A DNA stretch of 64,000 nt from Megalopta genalis (Eukaryota > Arthropoda > Insecta > Hymenoptera > Halictidae). Numbering within the stretch: position 1 is the stretch's first letter; the number at the start of each line of letters is the position of its first letter. The position numbers were made by a program, and so were the translations under genes. Under the pieces are notes generated by a model. The model saw nothing but the letters and a program-made list of their open reading frames with translations. It ran no database searches and was not told the DNA's origin. This document shows positions 24,841-38,245 of the stretch, piece by piece. The DNA is taken from the NCBI RefSeq assembly GCF_051020955.1, contig NW_027476168.1, forward strand, positions 310,001 to 374,000, read 5' to 3'.

Positions 24841-26240
24841 AACGATTTAGCTTCAAATGAATGCGAAGTAGAAGGCTTGGCTTCAAATCCATGCAAAACA
24901 AATGGTTTAACTACAAATACTTGTGATATACATTATTTAGCTACAACTGCATGCGAAACAAACGAGTTAACTTCAAATCCATGCGATACACATGATTTAG
25001 CTTCAAATCAATGCGATGTAGAAGGTTTAGCTTCAAATCCATGCCTTACACAAGATTTAGCTTCATATCAATGCGATGTAGTAGGTTCAGCTTCAAATCC
25101 ATGCGAAACAAATGATTTAGCTTCAGATGAATGCGAAGTAGAAGGCTCGGCTTCAAATCCATGCGGCACATATGATTTAGTTTTAAATACTTGCGATATA
25201 AGTGACATAGTTTCAAAAGGAGGCGAAACGAACGAGTTAGCTTCAAATCTATGCGAAACACATGATTTAGCTGCAAATCAATGTGATGTACAAGGTTTAG
25301 CTTCAAATCCATGCGATACACAAGATTTAGCTTCAAATCAATGCGAAGTAGAAGACGTAGCTTCAAATCCATGCGAAACAAATGGTTTAGCTACAAATAC
25401 TTGTGATATAGATTATTTAGCTACAACTGCATGCGAAACTAACGAGTTAGCTTCAAATCCATGCGAAACACACGATTTATCTTCAAATCAATGCGATGTA
25501 GAAGGTTTGCTTCAAATCAATAAGAGGTTGATGGTTTAGCTTCAAATCAATGGAATATAGAAGGTTTAGCTTCAAATAAATGCGATGTAGAAGGTTTAGC
25601 TTCAAATCCATACGACACACATGATTTAGATTCAAATCAATTCGAAGGACAAGGCATAGATTCAAATCCATGCGAAACAAACGATTTAGCTTCAAATGAA
25701 TGCGAAGTAGAAGGCTTGGGTTTCAAATCCATGCAAAACAAATGGTTTAACTACAAATACTTGTGATATACATTATTTAGCTACAACTGCATGCGAAACA
25801 AACGAGTTAACTTCAAATCCATGCGATACACATGATTTAGCTTCAAATCAATGCGATGTAGAAGGTTCAGCTTCAAATCCATACGAAACACATGATTTAG
25901 CTTCAAATCAAATCGAAGTACAATGCTTAGATTCAAATCCATGCGAAACAAATGCTTTAGCTTCAAATCAATGCGAAGTAGAAGGCGTAGCTTCAAATCC
26001 ATGCGATACACATGATTTAGCTTCAAATACTTGTGATATACGTTATTTAGATTTAACTGCATGCGCAACGAACGAGTTAGCTTCTAATCCATGCGAAACA
26101 CATGATTTAGCTCCTAATCAATGCGATGAAGAAGGTTTAGCTTCAAATCCATGCGAAACAAATGATATAGCTTCAAACACTTGGGGTGTAAGTGATATAG
26201 CTTCAAATGAAGACTAATCAAACGAGTTAGCTTCAAAATC

Positions 26241-27411
26241 CACGCGATAAACATGATTTAGCTTCAAATACTAGCGATATAAGTGATGTAGATTCAACTG
26301 CAGGCGAAACGAACGAGTTAGCCTCAAATCCATGCGAAACACATGATTTAGCTGCAAATCAATGCGATGTAGAAGGTTTAGCTTCAAATCCATCCGAAAC
26401 AAATGATTTAGCTTCAAACACTTGGGGTATCTGTGATATAGCTACAAATGCAGACTAATCAAACGAGTTAGCTTCAAAATCCACGCGATACACATGATTA
26501 AGCTTCAAATACTTGCGATATAAGTGATGTAGGTTCAACTGCAGGCGAAACGAACGAGTTAGCTTCAAATCCATGCGAAACATATGATTTAGCTGCAAAT
26601 CAATGTGATGTAGAAGGTTTAGTTTCAAACCCATGCGATACACAAGATTTAGATTCAAATCAATGCGATGTAGAAGGATCAGCTTCAAATCCATGCGACA
26701 CATATGATTTAGCTTCAAATACTTGCGATATAAGTGATATAGCTTCAAAAGCTGGAGGAACAAACGAGGAATTTTCAATTCCATGCGAAGAAATGATTTA
26801 TCTTCAAATCAATGCGAAGTAGAAGGCTTAACTTCAGATCCATGCGATACACAAGATTTAGCTTCAAATCAATACGATGTAGTAGGTTCAGCATTAAATC
26901 CATGCGATATAAGTGACATAGCTTCAAAAGCTGGAGGAACAAACGAGGTGGCTTCAATTCCATGCGAAACAAATGGTATAGCTTCAAATCAATGCGAAGT
27001 AGAAGGCGTAGCTTCAAATCCATGCGAAACAAATGGTTTAACTACAAATGCTTGTGATATACATTATTTAGCTACAACTGCATGCGAAACAAACGAGTTA
27101 ACTTCAAATCCATGCGATGCACATGATTTAGCTTCAAATCAATGCGATGTAGAAGGTTCAGCTTCAAATCCATACGAAACACATGATTTAGCTTCAAATA
27201 CTTGCTATATAAGTGATATAGTTTCGAATACAGGCGAAACGAACGAGTTAGCTTCAAATCCATGCGAAACACATGATTTATCTGCAAATCAATGCGATGA
27301 AGAAGGTTTACCTTCAAATCCATGCGAAACAAAAGATATAGTTTCAAACACTTGTGGTGTAAATGATATAGCTTCAAATGAAGACTAATCAAACGAGTTA
27401 GCTTCAAAATC
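26241..27411 (+). repeat. 1171-bp tandem duplication, copy a
   Basis: 39 monomers plus 1 bp, starting at CACGCGATAAACATG. It contains two 31-bp monomers and one unusual 29-bp monomer (CATGCGAAGAAATG near 26,785). That monomer brings an ATG into the otherwise ATG-poor plus frame, giving an open frame at 26783-27388. Confidence 0.9.
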
Positions 27412-28582
27412 CACGCGATAAACATGATTTAGCTTCAAATACTAGCGATATAAGTGATGTAGATTCAACTGCAGGCGAAACGAACGAGTTAGCCTCAAAT
27501 CCATGCGAAACACATGATTTAGCTGTAAATCAATGCGATGTAGAAGGTTTAGCTTCAAATCCACCCGAAACAAATGATTTAGCTTCAAACACTTGGGGTA
27601 TCTGTGATATAGCTACAAATGCAGACTAATCAAACGAGTTAGCTTCAAAATCCACGCGATACACATGATTAAGCTTCAAATACTTGCGATATAAGTGATG
27701 TAGGTTCAACTGCAGGCGAAACGAACGAGTTAGCTTCAAATCCATGCGAAACATATGATTTAGCTGCAAATCAATGTGATGTAGAAGGTTTAGCTTCAAA
27801 CCCATGCGATACACAAGATTTAGATTCAAATCAATGCGATGTAGAAGGATCAGCTTCAAATCCATGCGACACATATGATTTAGCTTCAAATACTTGCGAT
27901 ATAAGTGATATAGCTTCAAAAGCTGGAGGAACAAACGAGGAATTTTCAATTCCATGCGAAGAAATGATTTATCTTCAAATCAATGCGAAGTAGAAGGCTT
28001 AACTTCAGATCCATGCGATACACAAGATTTAGCTTCAAATCAATGCGATGTAGTAGGTTCAGCGTTAAATCCATGCGATATAAGTGACATAGCTTCAAAA
28101 GCTGGAGGAACAAACGAGGTGGCTTCAATTCCATGCGAAACAAATGGTTTAGCTTCAAATCAATGCGAAGTAGAAGGCGTAGCTTCAAATCCATGCGAAA
28201 CAAATGGTTTAACTACAAATACTTGTGATATACATTATTTAGCTACAACTGCATGCGAAACAAACGAGTTAACTTCAAATCCATGCGATGCACATGATTT
28301 AGCTTCAAATCAATGCGATGTAGAAGGTTCAGCTTCAAATCCATACGAAACACATGATTTAGCTTCAAATACTTGCGATATAAGTGATATAGTTTCGAAT
28401 ACAGGCGAAACGAACGAGTTAGCTTCAAATCCATGCGAAACACATGATTTATCTGCAAATCAATGCGATGAAGAAGGTTTACCTTCAAATCCATGCGAAA
28501 CAAATGATATAGTTTCAAACACTTGTGGTGTAAGTGATATAGCTTCAAATGAAGGCTAATCAAACGAGTTAGCTTCAAAATC
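27412..28582 (+). repeat. 1171-bp tandem duplication, copy b
   Basis: Direct repeat of 26,241-27,411 with about a dozen base differences that I could see (for example GCGTTAAAT against GCATTAAAT, and AAATGATATAG against AAAAGATATAG), so roughly 99% identical. The 29-bp monomer is repeated near 27,956. A third, diverging start of the unit follows at 28,583. Confidence 0.9.
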
Positions 28583-29090
28583 CACGCGATATACATGATT
28601 TAGCTTCAAATACTAGCGATATAAGTCATGTAGATTCAACTGCAGGCGAACCGAACGAGTTAGTTTCAAATCCATGCGATATAAGTGATATAGCTTCGAA
28701 TACAGGCGAAACGAACGAGTTAGCTTCAAATCCATGCGAAACACATGATTTAGCTTCAAATCAATGCGATGTAGAAGGTTTAGCTTCAAATCCATGCAAA
28801 ACAAGTGATTTATCTTCCAATTAATGCGAAGTAGAAGGCTTAGCTTCAAATCCATGCGAATCAAATGGTTTAGCTTCAAATACTTGTGATATACGTTATT
28901 TAGATTTAACTGCATGCGCAACGAACGAGTTAGCTTCAAATCGATGCGAAACACATGATTTAGCTGCAAATCAATGCGATGAAGAAGATTTAGCTTCAAA
29001 TCCATGCGAAACAAATAATATAGCTTCAAACACATGGGGTGTAAGTGATATAGCTTCAAATGAAGACTAATCAATCTTGTTAGCTTCAAA

Positions 29091-30720
29091 ATCCATGCGA
29101 TACATATGATTTAGCTTCAAATCAGTGCGATGGAGAAGGTTTAGCTTCAAATCAATGGGATGTAGAAGGATTAGCTTCAAATCCATGCGAAACAAATGAT
29201 TTAGCATCAGATACTTCTGATATAACTGATATAGCTTCAAATGCAGGGGAAACAAACGAGTTAGCATCAAACCCATGCAAAACACATGATTTAGCTGCAA
29301 GTCAATGCGATGTAGAAGGTTTAGCTTCAAAACAATAAGAGGTAGAATGTTTAGCTTCAAACAAATAGAATGTAGAAGGTTTAGCTTCAAATCAATGCGA
29401 TGTAGAAGGTTTAGCTTCAAATCCATACGAAACACATGATTTACCTTCAAATCAATTCGATGGACAAGGCTTAGATTCAAATCCATGCGAAACAAATGAT
29501 TTAGCTTCAAATCAATACGATGTAGAAGGTTTAGCTTCAAATCCATGCGATACACAAGATTTAGCTTCAAATCAATGCGATGTAGTAGGTTCAGCTTCAA
29601 ATCCATGCTATATACATGCTTTAGCTTCAAATCAATGCGATGTAGAAGGTTTAGCTTCAAATCCATGCGACACATATGAATTAGCTTCAAATACTTGCTA
29701 TATAAGTGATATAGCTTGAAAAGCTGGAGGAACAAACGACGTTGCTTCAATTCCATGCGAAACACATGATTTAGCTTCAAATCAATGCTATGTAGAAGGT
29801 TTAGCTGCAAATCCATGCAAAACAAATGGTTTAGCTACGAATACTTGTGATATACATTATTTAGCTACAACTGCATGCGAAACTAACGATTTAGCTTCAA
29901 ATCCGTGCGAAACACACGATTTATCTTCAAATCAATGCGATGTAGAAGGTTTAGCTTCAAATCAACAAGAGGTAGATGGTTTAGCTTCAAATCAATAGAA
30001 TATAGAAGGTTTAGCTTCTAATAAATGCGAAGTAGAAGGTTTAGATTCAAATCCATACGACACACATGATTTAGATTCAAATCAATTCGAAGGACAAGGC
30101 TTAGATTCAAATCCATGCGAAACAAATGATTTAGCTTCAAATGAATGCGAAGTAGAAGGCTTGGCTTCAAATCCATGCAAAACAAATGGTTTAACTACAA
30201 ATACTTGTGATAAACATTATTTAGCTACAACTGCATGCGAAACAAACGAGTTAACATCAAATCCATGCGATACACATGATTTAGCTTCAAATCAATGCGA
30301 TGTAGAAGGTTTAGCTTCAAAACAATAAGAGGTAGAAGGTTTAGCTTCAAATCAATAGAATGTAGTTGGTTTAGTTTTAAATCAATGCGATGTAGAAGGT
30401 TTAGCTTCAAATCAATGCGATGTAGAAGGTTCAGCTTCAAATCCATGCGACACATATGATTTAGCTTCAAATACTTGCGATATAAGTGATATACCTTCAA
30501 AAGCTGGAGGAACAAACGAGGTGGCTTCAATTCCATGCGAAACACATGATTTAGCTTCAAATCAATGCGAAGTAGAAGGCGTAGCTTCAAATCAATGCAA
30601 AACAAATGGTTTAGCTACGAATACTTGTGATATACGTTATTTAGCTACAACTGCATGCGAAACTAACGATTTAGCTTCAAATCCATGCGAAACACACGAT
30701 TTATCTTCAAATCAATGCGA
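29091..30720 (+). repeat. Mixed satellite stretch without a clear HOR
   Basis: Regular 30-bp monomers with constant phase from about 29,091 to 32,590: no off-length monomer for about 3.5 kb, the longest such run in the window. Monomer order still follows the general grammar, but I found no neighbouring near-identical copy of this part. Stop-bearing monomers occur near 29,334, 29,364, 29,996, 30,325 and 30,355. No gene or other element is visible. Confidence 0.8.
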
Positions 30721-32200
30721 TGTAGAAGGTATAGATTCAAATCCATACGACACACATGATTTAGATTCAAATCAATTCGAAGGACAAGGCTTAGATTCAA
30801 ATCCATGCGAAACAAATGATTTAGCTTCAAATGAATGCGAAGTAGAAGGCTTGGCTTCAAATCCATGCAAAACAAATGGTTTAACTACAAATACTTGTGA
30901 TAAACATTATTTAACTACAACTGCATGCGAAACAAACGAGTTAACATCAAATCCATGCGATACACATGATTTAGCTTCAAATCAATGCGATGTAGAAGGT
31001 TTCGCTTCAAATCCATGCCATACACAAGATTTAGCTTCAAATCAATGCGATGTAGTAGGTTCAGCTTCAAATCCATGCGACACATATGATTAAGCTTCAA
31101 ATACTTGCGATATAAGTGATATAGCTTCAAAAGCTGTAGGAACAAACGAGCTAGCTTCAATTCCATGCGAGACACATGATTTAGCTTCAAATCAACGCGA
31201 TGTAGAAGGTTCAGCTTCAAATCCATACGAAACACATGATTTAGCTTCAAATCAATTCGAAGTACAATGCTTAGATTCAAATCCATGCGAAACAAATGAT
31301 TTAGCTTCAAATGAATGCGAAGTAGAAGGCTTAGCTTCAAATCCATGCAAAACAAATGGTTTAGCTACAAATGCTTGTGATATACATTATTTAGCTACAA
31401 CTGCATGCGAAACAAACGAGTTAGCTTCAAATCCACGCTATATACATGCTTTAGCTTCAAATCAATGCGATGTGGAAAGTTAAGCTTCAAATCCATGCGA
31501 TACACAAGATTTAGCTTCAAATCAATGCGATGTAGTAGGTTCAGCTTCAAAACCATGCGACACATATGATTTAGCTTCAAATACTTGCGATATAAGTGAT
31601 ATAGCTTCAAAAGCTGTAGGAACAAACGAGGTAGTTTCAATTCCATACGAGACACATGATTTAGCTTCAAATCAATGCGATGTGGAAGGTTTAGCTTCAA
31701 ATTCAAGCGTAACACATGATTTAGCTTCAAATACTTGCGATATAAGTGATATAGCTTCGAACACAGGCGAAACGATCGAGTTAGCTTCAAATCCATGCGA
31801 AACACATGACTCAGCTGCAAATAAATTCAATGTAGAAGGTTTAGCTTCAAATCCATGAGAAACACATTATTTAGCTGCAAATCAGTGCGAAGTAGAAGGC
31901 TCGGGTTCAAATCAATGCAATTCAAATGGTTCATCTTCAAATACTTGTGAAAGACATGATTTAGCTTCAACTGCATGCGATACACATGATTTAGCTTCAA
32001 ATCAATGCGATGTAGAAGGTTTAGATTCAAATCCATGCAAAACACGTGATTTATCTTCCAATTAATGCGAAGTAAAAGGCTTATCTTCAAATCCATGCGA
32101 ATCAAATCGTTTAGCCACAAATCCTTGTGATATACGTTATTTAGATTTAACTGCATGTTAAACGAACGAGTTAGCTTCAAATCCATGCGAAACACATGAT
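30721..32200 (+). repeat. 1.4-1.5 kb segmental duplication, copy a
   Basis: Matches 32,461-33,880 at a spacing that starts at 1740 bp and becomes 1679 bp after a 60-bp loss and a 1-bp loss in copy b. It contains the landmark near 31,889 and the stop monomers CCATGAGAAACACATT (near 31,853) and TGCATGTTAAACG (near 32,153). Confidence 0.87.
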
Positions 32201-32460
32201 TTAGCTTCAAATCAACTCGAAGTACAAGGCTTAGATTCAAATCCATGCGAAACAAATGGTTTAGCTACAAATACTTGTGATATACGTAATTTAGATTTAA
32301 CTGCATGCGCAACGAACGAGTTAGTTTCAAATCCATGCGAAACACATGATTTAGCTGCAAATCAATGCGATGTAGAAGGTTTAGCTTCAAATCAACAAGA
32401 GGTAAATGGTTTAGCTTCAAATCAATAGAATATAGAAGGTTTAGCTTCAAATAAATGCGA

Positions 32461-33880
32461 AGTAGAAGGTATAGATTCAAATCCATACGACACACATGAT
32501 TTAGATTCAAATCAATTCGAAGGACAAGGCTTAGATTCAAATCCATGCGAAACAAATGATTTAGCTTCAAATGAATGCGAAGTAGAAGGCTTGGTTCAAA
32601 TCCATGCAAAACAAATGGTTTAACTACAAATACTTGTGATAAACATTATTTAACTACAACTGCATGCGAAACAAACGAGTTAACATCAAATCCATGCGAT
32701 ACACATGATTTAGCTTCAAATCAATGCGATGTAGTAGGTTCAGCTTCAAATCCATGCGACACATATGATTAAGCTTCAAATACTTGCGATATAAGTGATA
32801 TAGCTTCAAAAGCTGTAGGAACAAACGAGCTAGCTTCAATTCCATGCGAGACACATGATTTAGCTTCAAATCAACGCGATGTAGAAGGTCCAGCTTCAAA
32901 TCCATACGAAACACATGATTTAGCTTCAAATCAATTCGAAGTACAATGCGTAGATTCAAATCCATGCGAAACAAATGATTTAGCTTCAAATGAATGCGAA
33001 GTAGAAGGCTTAGCTTCAAATCCATGCAAAACAAATGGTTTAGCTACAAATGCTTGTGATATACATTATTTAGCTACAACTGCATGCGAAACAAACGAGT
33101 TAGCTTCAAATCCACGCTATATACATGCTTTAGCTTCAAATCAATGCGATGTGGAAAGTTAAACTTCAAATCCATGCGATACACAAGATTTAGCTTCAAA
33201 TCAATGCGATGTAGTAGGTTCAGCTTCAAAACCATGCGACACATATGATTTAGCTTCAAATACTTGCGATATAAGTGATATAGCTTCAAAAGCTGTAGGA
33301 ACAAACGAGGTAGTTTCAATTCCATGCGAGACACATGATTTAGCTTCAAATCAATGCGATGTGGAAGGTTTAGCTTCAAATTCAAGCGTAACACATGATT
33401 TAGCTTCAAATACTTGCGATATAAGTGATATAGCTTCGAACACAATCGAAACGATCGAGTTAGCTTCAAATCCATGCGAAACACATGACTCAGCTGCAAA
33501 TCAATTCAATGTAGAAGGTTTAGCTTCAAATCCATGAGAAACACATTATTTAGCTGCAAATCAGTGCGAAGTAGAAGGCTCGGGTTCAAATCAATGCAAT
33601 TCAAATGGTTCATCTTCAAATACTTGTGAAAGACATGATTTAGCTTGAACTGCATGCGATACACATGATTTAGCTTCAAATCAATGCGATGTAGAAGGTT
33701 TAGATTCAAATCCATGCAAAACACGTGATTTATCTTCCAATTAATGCGAAGTAAAAGGCTTATCTTCAAATCCATGCGAATCAAATGGTTTAGCCACAAA
33801 TCCTTGTGATATACGTTATTTAGATGTAACTGCATGTTAAACGAACGAGTTAGCTTCAAATCCATGCGAAACACATGATT
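32461..33880 (+). repeat. 1.4-1.5 kb segmental duplication, copy b
   Basis: Copy of 30,721-32,200. It lacks two monomers present at about 30,976-31,035 in copy a and carries a private 29-bp monomer near 32,596 (GGCTTGGTTCAAATCC). About 250 bp of other monomers separate the two copies. Related but more diverged versions lie at about 38.0-39.2 kb and 43.2-44.0 kb. Confidence 0.86.
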
Positions 33881-36800
33881 TAGCTTCAATTACTTGCGAT
33901 ATAAGTGATGTAGGTTCAACTGCAGGCGAAACGAACGAGTTAGCTTCAAACCCATGCGAAACACATAATTTAGCTGCAAATCAGTGTGATGTAGAAGGTT
34001 TAGCTTCAAATCCATGCGATACACAAGATTTAGCTTCAAATCAATGCGATGTAGAAGGTTCAGCTTCAAATCCATGCGACACATATGATTTAGCTTCAAA
34101 TCAATGCGAAGTAGAAGGAGTAGCTTCAAATCCATGCAAAACAAATGGTTCAGCTACGAATACTTGTGATATACATTATTTAGCTACAACTGCATGCGAA
34201 ACTAACGAGTTAGCTTCAAATCCATGCGCGACACATGATTTAACTTCTAATCAATGCGATGTAGAAGGTTTAGCTTCAAATCCACGCGAAACAAATGATT
34301 TAGCTTCAAACACTTGGGGTATAAGTGATATAGCTTCAAATGCAGACTAATCAAACGAGTTAGCTTCAAAATCCACGCGATACACATGATTTAGCTTCAA
34401 ACACTTGCGATATAAGTGATGTAGATTCAACTGCAGGCTGCACGAACGAGTTAGCTTCAAATCCATGCGAAACACATGATTTAGCTGCAAATCAATGTGA
34501 TGTGAAAGGTTTAGCTTCAAATCCATGCGATACACAAGATTTAGCTTCAAATAAATGCGATGTAGAAGGTTTAGCTTCAAATCCACGCGAAACAAATGAG
34601 TTAGTTTCAAACACTTGGGGTATAAGTGATATAGCTTCAAATGCAGACTAATCAAACGAGTTAGCTTCAAAATCCACGCGATACACATGATTTAGCTTCA
34701 ACTACTTGCGATATAAGTGATGTAGGTTCAACTGCAGGCGAAACGAACGAGTTAGCTTCAAATCCATGCGAAACACATGAGTCAGCTGCAAATCAATTCA
34801 ATGTAGAAGGTTTAGCTTCAAATCCATGAGAAACACATTATTTAGCTGCAAATCAGTGCGAAGTAGTAGGCTCGGGTTCAAATCAATGCAATTCAAATGG
34901 TTCATATTCAAATACTTGTGAAAGACATGACTTAGCTTCAACTGCATGCGAAACACATGATTTAGCTTCAAATCAATGCGATGTAGAAGGTTTAGCTTCG
35001 AATCCATGCAAAACACGTGATTTATCTTCCAATTAATGCGAAGTAGAAAGCTTATCTTCAAATCCATGCGAATCAAATGGTGTAGCTTCAAATACTTGTG
35101 ATATACGTTATTTAGATTTAACTGCATGCGCAACGAACGAGTTAGCTTCAAATCCATGCGCGACACATGATTTAGCTTCTAATCAATGCGATGTAGAAGG
35201 TTTAGCTTCAAATCCACGCGAAACAAATGATTTAGCTTCAAACACTTGGGGTATAAGTGATATAGCTTCAAATGCAGACTAATCAAACGAGTTAGCTTCA
35301 AAATCCACACGATACACATGATTTAGCTTCAAACACTTGCGATATAAGTGATGTAGATTCAACTGCAGGCTAAACGAACGAGTTAGCTTCAAATCCATGC
35401 GAAACACATGATTTAGCTGCAAATCAATGTGATGTAGAAGGTTTAGCTTCAAATCCATGCGATACACAAGATTTAGCTTCAAATCAATGCGATGTAGAAG
35501 GTTCAGCTTCAAAACCATGCGACACATATGATTTATCTTCAAATACTTGCGATATAAGTGATATAGCTTCAAAAGCTGGAGGAACAAACGAGGTAGCTTC
35601 AATTCGATGCGAAACAAATGATTTAGCTTCAAATCAATGCGAAGTAGAAGGCGTAGCTCCAAATCCATGCGAAACAAATGGTTTAGCTACAAATACTTGT
35701 GATATACATTACTTAGCTACAACTGCATGCGAAACTAACGAGTTAGCTTCAAATCCATGCGAAACACACGATTTATCTTCAAATCAATGCGATGTAGAAG
35801 GTTTAGCTTCAAATCAATAAGAGGTAGAAGGTTTAGCTTCAAATCAATAGAATATAGTAGGTTTAGCTTCAAATCAATGCGATGAATAAGGTTTAGCATC
35901 AAATCCATACGAAACACATGATTTAGCTGCAAATCAATTCGAAGGACAATGCATAGATTCAAATCCATGCGAAACAAATGATTTAGCTTCAAATGAATGC
36001 GAAGTAGAAGGCTTAGCTTCAAATCCATGCAAAACAAATGGTTTAGCTACAAATACTTGTGATATACATTATTTAGCTACAACTGCATGTGAAACAAAGG
36101 AGTTAACTTCAAATCCATGCGGTACACATGATTTAGCTTCAAATCAATACGATGTAGAATGTTTAGCTTCAAATCCGCGCGAAACAAACGATTTAGCTTC
36201 AGATACTTGCGATATAAGTGATATAGCTTCAAATGCAGGCGAAACGAACGAGTTAGCTTCAAATCCATGCGAAACACCTTGTTTCTCTTCAAATCAATGC
36301 GAAACACGTGATTTAGCTTCAAATTCATGCGAAACGCATGGTTTAGCTTGATATTCATGCGAAACAAATGGTGCTGCTTCAAATACTTGTGATATACATA
36401 ATTTAGCTTCAACAGCTTGCGAAACAAAGGAGTTAGCTTTAAATCCAAATCAAACACATCAGTTAATTACAAATCTATGAGAAGTAGAAGGCTTAGCTCA
36501 AAATAAATGCGAAACAAATAGTTTAGCTTCTAATACTTGTGATATACATGATTTAGCTTCAACTGCATGCCAAACAAACGAGTTAGCTTCAAATCCATGC
36601 GAAACACACGATTTATCATCTAATCAATGCGATGTATAAGGTTTAGCTTCAAATCAATAAGAGGTAGATGGTTTAGCTTCAAATCAATAGAATATAGAAG
36701 GTTTAGCTTCAAATAAATGCGAAGTAGAAGGTTTAGCTTCAAATCCATACGACACACATGATTTAGATTCAAATCAATTCGAAGGACAAGGCTTAGATTG

Positions 36801-38245
36801 AAATCCATGCGATACAAATGATTTAGCTTCAAATCAATGCGATGTAGAAGGTTTCGCATCAAATCCATGCCATACACAAGATTTAGCTTCAAATCAATGC
36901 GATGTAGTAGGTTCAGCTTCAAATCCATGCGAAACACATGATTTAGCTTCAAATCAATGCGATGTAGAAGGTTTTGCTTCAAATCCATGCAAAACACGTG
37001 ATTTATCTTCCAATTAATGCGAAGTAGAAGGCTTAGCTTCAAATCCATGCGAATCAAATGGTTTAGCTTCACATACTTGTGATATACGTTATTTAGATTT
37101 AACTGCATGCGCAACGAACGAGTTAGCTTCAAATCCATGCGAGACACATGATTTAGCTTCAAATCAATACGATGTAGAAGGTTTAGCTTCATATCCATAC
37201 GAAACACATGATTTAGCTTCAAATCAATTCGAAGGACAAGGCTTATCTTCAAATCCATGCGAATCAAATGGTGTAGCTTCAAATACTTGTGATATACGTT
37301 ATTTAGATTTAACTGCATGCGCAACGAACGAGTTAGCTTCTAATCCATGCGAAACACATGATTTAGCTGCAAATCAATGCGATGGAGAAGGTTTAGCTTA
37401 AAATCCATGCGAAACAAATGATATAGCTTCAAACACTTGGGGTGTAAGTGATATAGCTTCAAATGAAGACTAATCAAACGAGTTAGCTTCAAAATCCACG
37501 CGATACACATGATTTAGCTTCAAATCAATGCGATGTAGATGGTTTAGCTTCAAAACAATAAGAGGTAGAAGCTTTAGCTTGAGATCAATAGATTGTAGAA
37601 GGTTTAGCTTCAAATCAATGCGATGTAGAAGGTTTAGCTTCAAATCCATACGACACACATGATTTAGCTTCAAATCAATTCGAAGTACAATGCTTAGATA
37701 CAAATCCATGCGAAACAAATGATTTAGCTTCAAATGAATGCGAAGTAGAAGGCTTAGCTTCAAATCCATACGACACACATGATTTAGATTCAAATCAATT
37801 CGAAGGACAAGGCTTAGTTTCAAATCCATGCGAAACAAATGATTTAGCTTCAAATGAATGCGAAGTAGAAGGCTTGGCTTCAAATCCATGCAAAACAAAT
37901 GGTTTAACTACAAATACTTGTGATAAACATTATTTAGCTACAACTGCATGCGAAACAAACGAGTTAACTTCAAATCCATGCGATACATATGATTTAGCTT
38001 CAAATCAATGCGATGTAGAAGGTTTCGCTTCAAACCCATGCCATACACAAGATTTAGCTTCAAATCAATACGATGTAGTAGGTTCAGCTTCAAATCCGTG
38101 CGACACATATGATTAAGCTTCAAATACTTGCGATATAAGTGATATAGCTTCAAAAGCTGTAGGAACAAACGAGCTAGCTTCAATTCCATGCGAGACACAT
38201 GATTTAGCTTCAAATCAATGCGATGTAGAAGGTTCAGCTTCAAAT
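33881..38245 (+). repeat. Heterogeneous satellite stretch
   Basis: 30-bp monomers continue without a short-period HOR. Around 36,080-36,480 the monomers are the most divergent of this part, for example GAAACACCTTGTTTCTC, GATATTCATGCG and CCAAATCAAACACATCAG, which suggests an older, less homogenised region. 31-bp monomers lie near 34,370, 34,672, 35,303 and 37,492. The 34,737-35,605 part has a distant near-copy and is listed separately. I see no gene in this stretch. Confidence 0.8.
34737..35605 (+). repeat. Long-range repeat pair, member 1 (partner 17.4 kb away)
   Basis: This 0.87-kb piece is almost identical to 52,109-52,977, a spacing of 17,372 bp. The minus-strand translation of 34798-35166 is the same as that of 52170-52538 over 122 residues. 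One clear difference is GATATAAGTG near 35,342 against GATATAGGTG near 52,714. Confidence 0.88.

Noticed and set aside
29067..29825. Leucine-rich repeat protein on the minus strand (DLKLN repeats)
   Set aside because: The period is ten residues and lacks the LxxLxLxxN spacing of leucine-rich repeats; it is the reverse reading of the same satellite.
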